From contig FJUW01000035.1 of the NCBI GenBank assembly GCA_900074885.1, positions 248,001 to 312,000 of the forward strand: a stretch of 64,000 nt of DNA, read 5' to 3'. The DNA comes from Rhynchosporium graminicola. Taxonomy: Eukaryota > Ascomycota > Leotiomycetes > Helotiales > Ploettnerulaceae. Under the pieces are notes generated by a model that saw only the letters and a program-made list of their open reading frames with translations, was not told where the DNA came from and searched no databases. This document shows positions 1 through 8,417 of this stretch, piece after piece (the stretch's first letter is position 1; each line of letters begins with the position of its first letter). Both the position numbers and the translations under genes were made by a program.

Positions 1-28
1 CCTCAATCCGTCATCTTCATCCATGGCG

Positions 29-485
29 CTAGCACCTTCTACCTCCGATGTACTCGTTGTCCTTCGCGAGAGGCGAATCGGTAGTACCGATGCCCATCAT
101 GGCTTCACCAGCTCTTCTCAGCTCTGTTTTGTAGGCGTCACTAGAGGCGATCACAGGATTGGCCAGTCTGTCCCGGACAAGTGAGTACAGTCGTCTGGTA
201 TGGACACGGAGTGACTGGTCGCCTATGTCTGGGCGTGCCTCGTGCGGGCGTTGCAGCCAGGCATTGGCTACCTATAGAAAGCTTGTCTTGTACTCATCGA
301 ATCTCTTTGCTTTCGCCTTGACTCTTGCCTTGGATTGTTCCTTGCGGGTAGTATCGTTTTGGGAATTCAGGAGGTCGCGTTTCAAATGTCTTCATGCTCT
401 CAAGCTCCTCTGCCTCCAATCCTTCCCATAATGCTATCTTGCGTGCCTGATCGGTTTCTAGCTCGGTTGATTTGGTTGAGTTCAT
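29..485 (-). pseudogene. Broken coding remnant, unknown family
   Basis: A protein-like reading on the minus strand starts at an ATG at 485 (MNSTKSTELETDQARK) and runs through a charged segment. It needs a one-base shift near 370 to continue as a lysine-rich segment ending in RFDEYKTSFL, then meets an in-frame TAG at about 262. The same frame resumes as VANAWLQRPHEARPDIGDQS and stays open to a TAG at 29-31. The TAG is preceded by a pyrimidine-rich CTATAG that could be a splice acceptor, but I found no good donor that joins the frames. The composition looks coding rather than random. I do not recognise the family. It could be a decayed gene or a gene with an intron I cannot place. Confidence 0.35.
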
Positions 486-701
486 CTCGGAGAGCGAGGG
501 TTGTTTTTGTGGTGATGAATGTGGATATGAGAAAAGAACGCTGTAGAAGTATGTGCGCGTTGGACCCTTCCCAAATAAGAATTCACGTGGATGCAGGAAT
601 GATGCTCGGAGCTCACTTTTGTGTCTCAACTGTTCTATACTTTTCCGTACTTCGCAATTCTTCTCCAATACAGCTTCAACCTAACAACAACACCAATCCC
701 A

Positions 702-1221
702 ATGGCCTCAGTACCAAACGTCGATAAGATTCGTACATCTATCAATGAAAAGAAAATACCAAGAAATCGTCCACTTCGTCCAAAATAACCAATAAGGTGA
801 GTGGCATCTGGGGCAACTGTGTTTGATCGGTAGGACCGATTAGCTAACAGTCATGCAGGATTGTTGAAACATTTGCCTCTACCCGCGAGGACGAAGACGT
901 GTTGGTTGACGCGCACGTGTTAGAAGAAGAAGCTGCAGAGGTCCAGCGCGAGCTTGAGGATAGTGAATACGAGGTCATGGATGAAGATGGAGAGATAACG
1001 GTCATGAGGGCAGGAATTGAGGCAGGAGAGGATCAAGTTGTTGGCAGTGAGACTGTCCTCGAACTTGTCAAAGGAGACTCCAGATTCGGCCAGCACACTA
1101 TGCTGAGAGCTTTGCGCTTAGCGGCTTTCCCCATATCATTAAAAACGCCGTGACCATTCCCAAGTCGGTCACGATGCGCGTGCTAACCTACACACACAGC
1201 AGCACCTACCACGCAGAATGA
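702..1221 (+). pseudogene. Broken acidic coding remnant, divergent from the previous one
   Basis: An ATG at 702 (MASVPNVDKIRTSINEKK) opens a reading frame that ends in an in-frame TAA at 786-788. A clear intron follows at 797-858 (GTGAGT, CTAAC branch, ATGCAG). The next exon is acidic (VLVDAHVLEEEAAEVQRELE) and phase-compatible with the first. Near 1100 the open frame would have to shift by one base to continue as HYAESFALSGFPHIIKNAV, ending at a TGA at 1219-1221. One stop plus one frameshift suggest decay. The product is unknown. It is head-to-head with the minus-strand remnant at 29-485, so both may have been lost together. Confidence 0.35.
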
Positions 1222-1607
1222 GAGAGTCCTCGACATGGGAGACGCCGCCAAGGGACTATTCAAGGCGAAGAATTAGCAGTCAATGATTGTACCATGCAAA
1301 AACGGCGACTTCGTTAATGTGAAAAGGATCCGTCAAAGTACGGCAGTTTTCAATTACTAAGCCCAGAGCTGAATACAGATATCAAAACGTGTTAATACGA
1401 CCATCAATACCCAAAGCCCCAATCCTTTCATTTCAAAACAGTCAAATCCGACTCTCAATATATCGAATCCCCAATCCTCCACACTTCAGAACATTCAAGG
1501 AATCAAGCTTGAATCTCAATAAACTGAGCCCCTAACCCTCCATAGTCCACCACTTTGCACCACATCAGCTTCCCTAAACGTCTTATCGTATTCTCCGCGT
1601 AGATCCA
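1222..1607. other. Intergenic, nothing recognised
   Basis: Spacer between the broken plus-strand remnant and the convergent small secreted protein gene. I see no gene-like frame, RNA gene or repeat. Confidence 0.5.
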
Positions 1608-1817
1608 TCAACTTGGGCAGCAGTAGTGTCCCGTAAAATTAAAAAGCAGTTTGCAACCTCTAGGCATCGTTTCCCCTCCAGCTGATGTACCACCGCATGT
1701 CCGAAGGAATGGCTTTTTTCTGCTGCACGAGGTGGTCTTCCGGCCTTTGCTGCATGTCATGGCAGCAGAAGATATGCCTAGAAGGAAGACAAGCGTGGCT
1801 AGAGAAACAAGCTTCAT
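1608..1817 (-). CDS. Small secreted cysteine-rich protein (effector or antimicrobial-like)
   Basis: Single-exon frame of 69 residues from MKLVSLATLVFLLGISSAA. The first ~19 residues form a textbook signal peptide (Lys2, hydrophobic core, small residues before the predicted cleavage). The mature part is about 50 residues with six cysteines (MTC, TSC, RTC, RGC, YCC), is basic (GRK, SRKK) and ends at a CCPS tail. This architecture (short, secreted, even number of Cys, basic) fits fungal candidate effectors and small antifungal-like proteins, and I do not assign it to a named family. An upstream in-frame ATG at 1853 would add 12 residues before the signal peptide, so I prefer 1817. A TATA box lies at about 2015-2024. 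It sits next to transposon-derived DNA, a common setting for effectors. Confidence 0.6.
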   Translation of the reverse strand: MKLVSLATLVFLLGISSAAMTCSKGRKTTSCSRKKPFLRTCGGTSAGGETMPRGCKLLFNFTGHYCCPS

Positions 1818-2014
1818 TGGATGAAAGAGGTTTGTGGTATTGAATGAGTGCACGGGTACGTATGAGCAGGAAGAAAAGCGAGTCCACGCGGGTATTATTG
1901 TTTAGGATTGTCTGCGATTTGGAGATGTGAGAGAGCAAGAAGGGTACTCAGTTTCAACTTGTCAGGTGAAGTGATTATAGTGAATCTTGGACGTGGAGGC
2001 AGGAGTTCAGCGAC

Positions 2015-2025
2015 TATATATAATA
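2015..2025 (-). promoter_or_regulatory. TATA box of the small secreted protein gene
   Basis: On the minus strand the sequence reads CTATTATATATAG, about 160-200 bases upstream of the ATG at 1817. It is the only strong TATA-like element between this gene and the AT-rich block, and position and strand fit. Confidence 0.4.
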
Positions 2026-2099
2026 GAGTGCCCTTGAACATTCGGCATTTAGCTTTCAGTAATGAAAGAGATATATGACTTCGCAATTTCAAAAAGAGT

Positions 2100-3919
2100 T
2101 CTAAATTAAAAGAATCAAAAGGCCTGGCAGGTTTAATAAGCCCTGGTCATACCATTCTCCCCCTGAATAAACGTTAAAATAGGAATTCCAGTACTAACTT
2201 CACCGCCTTCTTTTCAAGTACATCACCGAGCGAAGTCGTATTTCGACATTACCTATTCTATGGAAAGAAAAAATTACCTGGCCATTTACTTGGTATAACA
2301 GTGGGCGAAACTTACCTAAGATCCGCTTTCGCACTACCCCTTACTATCGAGGCACTGAAGGATGAAAATGTGGCCCGGTGTGGGTGACTTCTAGAGAGGT
2401 GGTTCCAATAAGGTAGCATATTTTCATTGTAAGCAGGGTTTTGAAGACTACAGTATGAAAAGGGATCTGTACTGGGTCTCGTAAACAGGGTATTCTTCTG
2501 CTTTCATATACTGTAATTTACTTCGCACTTAGTACAGGGGGTAAATAATGTACATTTCTAGGTCGTGCACTCAAGATACTTTATACCTATTTTCCCTAGT
2601 GAATTATATTTAGAACAGGGGATAAATAATGTGCAAAGCATGGTCTGTGTGTTATTCTATGACTTCCTACTGTAGGGAGTCTTTAAAAGGGGTGCTATCT
2701 AATGTTAAAGCAATGCTATAGTTAACATAGGAAATTAGTCACATAGTGGCTGTAGTGTACGGCCTAGAATTGTATATTATTTTACCCCTGACTAAGTATA
2801 GTATTGCTTTATCATTAGATAGCACCCCTTGTGTGGACTCCATATAGTACTGTAGAAGCCTGTAGAATAACGCACAGACTCTACTTTGCATGTTATTTTC
2901 GCCCTATACCAAGTAATCAGACCGAAACTAGTTAAATGATTGGACTCTAGTTCCTGCTGAGGCTCGTGCTGATGAAGACAGAAGAAAAGGTTTATTTATC
3001 CTTACTTCGAGTACAACGATATACTTGTACAAGCACTTAGTATGAGACCTACTGCAAACCCTCTGTCGTATGATATAGGGTTCAGCTGGGTGTCGTCCAG
3101 CACTATACCCAATTAGTACTAAGGTATACGTCGATACGTATTATCCCCAACGTTATGTAAGATAAAATTAAAGGGCAATTTGATCTTAAGTCTAGCTAGT
3201 ATCCGAAGTAGAAGGTTTGACAGCGTATTTACTCGTCTCGAAAGATACTCTTCATTACTATCTTTAGCTTAGATATACTAAATAAAGATTCTATATCTAC
3301 TAAAAGTATTGAATTCTGGTGTATAAAGCGTCGTATCAGTATAAATTTGTCATTAGGTGATACCCTTTACAGAGACCCCTGTATAAGCCCCCTGTAGTAG
3401 ATACGCGTACGATAACGCATGGACTCTAACTTGCAATTCTTTCTTTGATTGCTAACGTGACATTGTGATAATTTGTTACGGTATCTCATAATCAGACCGC
3501 TCCAGCGTGGTACTTATCGGGGTCGCCTCACTCTAGCACACGGCCTAAACCCACTCACCCTACTGGTAATCGGCCGATGTGGTTTATCTAACCGAATTGC
3601 TGACCATCTCTTACATCTATCTTCCCTACAGGAGTCATGAGTCTGCTATGTGACTTCTGATTGCGAGATCTCATTGAATATAGATGTACCAGCTTGCTGA
3701 GCATTTTCCCCGATCTGAAATATTCGTCAATTTCCCCATGCTTCTCTCCAACCTGAAATCTCCTTTCCTTCTCATTGGGCCCGTCCACGTAAGAACTGGA
3801 GCACTCTCGGTACAAATCACTCCAATGCAAACGATGAACCTGGCTTTCTTCCACATATTCAATCCCAGGTCAACTCATCAGCACACACTCAAACCGAGAA
3901 GATGCAATTTGTAATCATC
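2100..3919. other. AT-rich gene-poor block, probably RIP-decayed transposon DNA
   Basis: Only very short frames with frequent stops, a strong excess of TA, and patchy near-repeats such as GGGGATAAATAATGT at about 2538 and 2617. A foldback element lies at 2613-2905 and is listed separately. Short minus-strand frames at 3588-3862 have no protein-like composition. No gene supported. Confidence 0.5.
2613..2905. mobile_element. Foldback (MITE-like) element with ~100 bp inverted arms
   Basis: The left arm (about 2613-2722) and the reverse complement of the right arm (about 2797-2905) share AGGGGTGCTATCTAATG, AAAGCAAT and GTCTGTG(T/C)GTTATTCTA in the same order, with a central loop of about 75 bp. 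Differences between the arms are mostly C/T and G/A with a few indels, as expected from RIP or deamination after insertion. The element has no coding capacity. I could not fix a target-site duplication. Confidence 0.55.
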
Positions 3920-4713
3920 TCAAGCCTTTATATCGAAGCTAGTTCCACACCCACAGCTACTCGTCGCCAGCGGATTGTCCACAATCTTAAACTGGCTCCC
4001 AATCAACTCCATTGTATAATCAACCTTACTACCCTTCAGCACCTCTAAACTGGGACCATCCATAACAACCTTCGCTCCTGATCCATCGTCTGCCCCAAAC
4101 ACAGTATCATCCTCATTTAGTGTTGCCTCGACTTCTGCAGGGGACGACATAACGTTCGGATCGGCGGAAGAGGTATTCATTGCGGGTGAGAACTCTTCTT
4201 GCATGGTGGCGGACTTGAAGACGAGGGGTGGAAGCGTGGTGAGTGACATTAGGTATTGGTAGCCATGGCAGCCGCCACTTTCTACGGAAATCCTGAGGGC
4301 GAGGTTTGGGTTCGAGTCTTTGGACATAATTTCTTTTAGGCGCTACGGATTTCATTAGCTCTTACTCGTTGGGAAGATGTGATTGCGCGCACGTTTGAAG
4401 CTCGAGGCGTAATCTCGATATGCATAGGGTTTCCATCATCGTCATCGCGGGGATTGTAAATAACTGTAGTTTGTTGTCGTTTGGAAGATGTGAAAGCTCT
4501 CCTCGCCGTATTCCGGGGTCGTAAGGACAGCTGCGCAAACTCCTTTCTAGATTGTAGATTGGTACATTGGGTGCTGGGAAGGAGAAAGTCTAGAATTGGG
4601 GAACTAGTGTGCAGCTGTCGATGGGGGGCAATTTGAAGGAAAGCTCGCACGGCGGATGATGGTGTTGAAGTCGCGAATTGCGAACAGCTTCTAGCGATAG
4701 ACCGAGATGCCAT
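3920..4713 (-). CDS. isa2: Mitochondrial A-type iron-sulfur assembly protein (Isa2-like)
   Basis: Two exons: 4713-4393 and 4342-3920, with a 50-nt intron 4343-4392 (GTGCGC, GCTAATG branch, CGTAG). Total 247 residues. The splice makes PRASNRLKEIMSKDSNPNLA, the expected start of the A-type fold. Residues 1-100 are a Ser/Arg-rich mitochondrial presequence (MASRSIARSC). The conserved cysteines are visible: C132 in SGGCHGYQYL and C237/C239 in SSCGCGTSF at the C-terminus. The protein helps deliver 4Fe-4S clusters to mitochondrial enzymes (lipoate synthase, aconitase type) together with Isa1 and Iba57. The start at 4713 is preferred over an upstream in-frame ATG at 4848 because it opens the basic presequence. 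Isa2 rather than Isa1 is inferred from the acidic insertion in the domain and from general resemblance. Confidence 0.9.
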
Positions 4714-5340
4714 GATTGCGTAAGGAATGAAATCGAAGGTGTAAGAGAAGCTTGATGTCGTAGGCAGAGGAATAAAATTGACTCGTGACTCAGGCCCGGG
4801 ATGATTCAGCACTCTAGATATGGGCAATAAGCTAATCCTTGCAATCACGTGTAACTTTGGAGAATCATCTAATGGAAGTTCACCTGATTCAAATTCTCAG
4901 CAGTGCGAACGATACGCATAGACCATCCTATTGTCATTGTTTCACGGGGTTTGACGAAACTAGAATCCATTGCCAGGATGCTGGTGAATGCCAGTGTCAA
5001 CCTCGAATCAGCTTGGTAATCCATTTCAGCCTGTCGTTGAAATCGGCACAGGCTCGGGGCGCGGAGTAGCGAGAATATCAGTGCGTATCGCATTTAAAAG
5101 CATTTGGGGATGGAATCCGAGCACAACATCAGGCAGCCTGTACCTGTGCATGGAGATGTGAGTCTTCATTATGGATATATAAGGTAGGTCGGCACTCTGT
5201 CATTCAGTCTCGCATTTTCTCATCACATCTTCCAATCTCATAACCCACAAGATCTTCGCATCTTCCAAATCTTCGGCTTTCCTACATTTCACATACCCAA
5301 ATATAAACAAACCAACACTAGCATCGATCGTATCGTCAAG
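4714..5340. other. Divergent promoter region between isa2 and the dehydrogenase
   Basis: No gene-like frame. It contains the TATA element at 5176-5182 and a CT-rich leader directly before the dehydrogenase ATG. Confidence 0.5.
5176..5182 (+). promoter_or_regulatory. TATA box of the short-chain dehydrogenase gene
   Basis: TATATAA about 160 bases before the ATG at 5341, followed by a CT-rich leader (TCTCATCACATCTTCC) typical of fungal transcript starts. Confidence 0.45.
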
Positions 5341-6435
5341 ATGGTTAGTATCCAGGACATCCGCAAGTCCAATGCGACTTTCAAGAGTTCCGAGCAAGCA
5401 TTCGGTCTCGTAGCTGTCTTTGTAGGAGCGACTTCAGGCATTGGAATGGGATCTCTCAGACAATTCGCGAAGAACGCCAAAGCACCCAAGATATATATTC
5501 TTGGCCGTTCGAAGAGCGCTGCAACTCCGCTGCTGAGCGAAATCAAGACATTAAACCCCGAGGGGATCTATGAATTTATCGAGACAGAAATCTCCCTTAT
5601 CAAGAATGTTGACAAGGCATGTGACGAGATCAAGTCTAAAGAGAAAAAAGTCGATCTTGTATTTACATCGCCCGGTTTTCTCGCTTTCGGAGGGCGTAAA
5701 GGTTTCTATCGCTATTTCTCCACCATGTTGAAAACTCTGACAATAAATATAGAAAGCGAAGAAGGAATCGATATCCCTCACGCACTCCGCTACTACTCAC
5801 GCCTCCGCTTTATCTACAACCTCATTCCCCTCCTCAAAGCCAGTCTCCTCCCTCGCGTAATATCTATCCTAGCCGGTGGTGAAGAATCTGCCATCGACAT
5901 CCACGACCTCGAAGTCAAAAACTATTTCACATTCATCAAAGCCGCCGAAAATGGCACTACCCAAACAACACTTGCTTTTGAAGAACTCGCCAAAACGAAC
6001 CCTGAAATCACTTTTATCCACAAATACCCAGGATTCGTCAATTCCGGCGTGATAGATCGTCTCCTGGCTTCGGCTGCTGGACTTTATGCTATTCCTGCTT
6101 ACGTAGCGCGATGGACTATGGTGCCAATTGCCAATCTTTTCTCAATGACGGTTGACGAGGCTGGTGAACGTGTTTTGTTCCTCGCGACGAGTTCCAGATT
6201 TCCAGCGTCGAGGACTACGGAGACTGTTGGAGTACCGCTGCCATCGGGGGTAAACCTCGCGGACGCTTCTGTGATTAAGGATGGTGTGAGCAATGGCGTT
6301 TACAGATTACTCGCTAATGATGGGAGCGCGAAGGAGTCGCCCGTCATGGTTGGATATCGTCAAGATAGGACGGACAAGCTTGTGTGGGAGGAAACTCAAG
6401 CTGTCTGGGAAAGGGCACTGGCGAGATCAGCATGA
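5341..6435 (+). CDS. Short-chain dehydrogenase/reductase (fungal, secondary-metabolism type)
   Basis: The N-terminal cofactor motif is GATSGIG (residues 29-35) after a beta strand LVAVFV, the Rossmann fold of NAD(P)-dependent SDR enzymes. The later strand VDLVFTSPGF stands where classical SDRs have NNAG, and the helix HALRYYSRLRF replaces the YxxxK catalytic pair, as in a fungal SDR subgroup whose substrates are unknown to me. The frame is open throughout (364 codons), but 5696-5752 looks like a real 57-nt intron (GTAAAG, CTCTGAC, ATATAG). Removing it keeps frame and turns an atypical insertion into FGGQSEEGIDIPHALRYYSR. The preferred model is 5341-5695 plus 5753-6435 (345 residues). The substrate cannot be told. 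Confidence 0.8.
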   Translation: MVSIQDIRKSNATFKSSEQAFGLVAVFVGATSGIGMGSLRQFAKNAKAPKIYILGRSKSAATPLLSEIKTLNPEGIYEFIETEISLIKNVDKACDEIKSKEKKVDLVFTSPGFLAFGGRKGFYRYFSTMLKTLTINIESEEGIDIPHALRYYSRLRFIYNLIPLLKASLLPRVISILAGGEESAIDIHDLEVKNYFTFIKAAENGTTQTTLAFEELAKTNPEITFIHKYPGFVNSGVIDRLLASAAGLYAIPAYVARWTMVPIANLFSMTVDEAGERVLFLATSSRFPASRTTETVGVPLPSGVNLADASVIKDGVSNGVYRLLANDGSAKESPVMVGYRQDRTDKLVWEETQAVWERALARSA

Positions 6436-8417
6436 TAGATGACGAAATCGTGTATGAAATTTTAGCTCGATTGTGTTGTGAGCGGTAGTGGTGTGGTTTG
6501 AAAAGATCGAGGCCAGCCAGAAGAGTCTTCCATGTTGGCGAGGGTTGGATTTTGCTCGAAGTCGCAAATTATTACATGACTTGATTAGATGAATACTTCA
6601 AAGTCAGGAATTGATTATGTGACGTTACCGAGGCAGTTAAGTATACTCACATAATATCATACTAGTTATACAAAATCTCTCAATAATATCGAAAAGCCTT
6701 ATCGGTCACGAAATGTGGCCAGCCTCGGACTGAAGTCATCATTGTTTTAGTTCCCTATAGATTTCTCTATCCCCTAGTACTAAAACTGCTAGCGGTAGCA
6801 CTTCACCGCTGTAAAATCGTACTCTTCGAAATTTCCTAATCCCTCTTTACTCGCTGAATTTTCATTTACGGGCCAGGCGTTACGGGCGGATTATTTTCCA
6901 TGCCTCGACTTTTGTAAAATATTATTTTGTATGCCTCGACCACCTAAATAGATAGCTGCTTCATGTGTCCTAATGTACGGACTAAACTGCAAACATTCGC
7001 ATAATCCTAAAATTCCTGATAATCGATTGGTTATTTCATGACTTCAATACCTCTCAGTACTACATTAGACTCATATATCTCAATTACGCAACTTGACATT
7101 CTACTAGCAAGCAACGAACCTCTCGTAGATCTAGGTTCTCACCTTTTGATCAGATCGATACCGATCAAACTCTTACCGAGTCGTATGAGAAAACTACCTC
7201 CCTAAAGAAAGGCGACAAATTTTATATTTTGCAAGCCCATAAAGATGCGGTACTCGATCAACCCATATAGACCGATATTATTTTGCTAGACCGACGATGA
7301 CTGTAAAGCATCCTCCTAAAGATAAATAAGCCAGGCTTAAACTAAAAGAAAAAGAAAAGAGAAAGAAATGCGCTAGCTATTACTAGGGTTACGTTTTTCG
7401 GGCCGGAAATACCTTTTAAATAGTCATCTGCGAACTATCCTATACCTCGCTCGGAGTGAAAGTCGCAAAAATTTTATAGGACACGACTAAGGTAGCACTT
7501 AAAGACGTATGATCGTTAGGCGAATTTACCCTATTAATAATATAACTTCGCCACGAAGTCCTATTCTATAGATTTAAGCCTTCTATTTCCTAGTATTAAG
7601 CTACCTAGCGAGTATACAGACTGCTGCAACTCTGATAGCAGTACAGCGGATATACTAGAGAACCTAGCGGAGCTATAGTCTTGCACTCGTTGCGGGCAGT
7701 TTGGGCATAATAGACGGATGATTAGTGCCCCGCGTACTGCTTTATAGAGTAGTTAACCAAACATGTTATCTTTCAGCTCTCTGTATATCTTTCCATTGTA
7801 TAGCGGATGGCTTTATTTTTCTGTCTACATGGGATATTAGGAATATTGCCGAATATGTTTTTCCTTCTTTTTTGCATTACCCCGCCAAAAAGCAGCGTGT
7901 GCTTTTGATAGTCGCGGCATGGGAAACAATCGGCCAGGCGTTGCATATGCAATCATTGATGAACATGTCAAAGTTTCATGGCTCTTCAATGAGATAATAA
8001 TTTCTTGTGGGAAGAAGTTGTCGTAGGATAAGAATCCTAATATTTCTTAACGTTCAAGTCAGATATCGTAACGTGGTTAGAATAGTTAATCTGATCTAAG
8101 AGCAGGTGTAAATAGTTGGTATCGAGAAGGGACCTCGCCTATCCATTACATATATTCTTGCGCGGCAAGTCGTGGAAAATGCTGGCTGCCAGGCTGCCAT
8201 CAACACCTGCAATCTCGTTGTTGTCCGCTTGAGAGGTTGAGATTCGGTTCAAGTTCGGTAAGATAACAGCACTTCCGTTGATCAACAAGCTGCAGTCTCA
8301 CAGGCGAGGTTATACAAGACTATCGCAGGAGGCGATTTGCTCAAGTACCAAATAAAGGACTTTTTCAAACCCCCGACCGAGATCTGGTGCAGTGTCCATT
8401 GCATACCATCGAAGGCG
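6436..8417. other. AT-rich gene-poor block with transposon relics
   Basis: Stop-rich in all frames. The right part carries a relic zinc knuckle, listed separately. An open frame at 7725-7997 has no protein-like composition. The last ~300 bases serve as promoter of the Mis6 gene; no clear TATA was found. Confidence 0.45.
7300..7740 (+). mobile_element. Decayed transposon relic with zinc-knuckle trace
   Basis: At 7679-7735 the plus strand reads SCTRCGQFGHNRRMISAPRT, close to the CxxCGxxGHNxRTC knuckle near the C-terminus of some DDE transposases and Mutator-like proteins. The last Cys is lost. Upstream, at about 7340, is a polybasic stretch (LKLKEKEKRKK), also common there. Between them are many stops. 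The TA-rich composition suggests RIP. The family cannot be fixed without a profile search. Confidence 0.35.

Noticed and set aside
48..800. Plus-strand frames at 159-727
   Set aside because: Composition is not protein-like; the opposite strand gives the better signal.
7725..7997. 90-codon frame with hydrophobic stretches
   Set aside because: Lies in AT-rich decayed DNA, no start context or conserved features.
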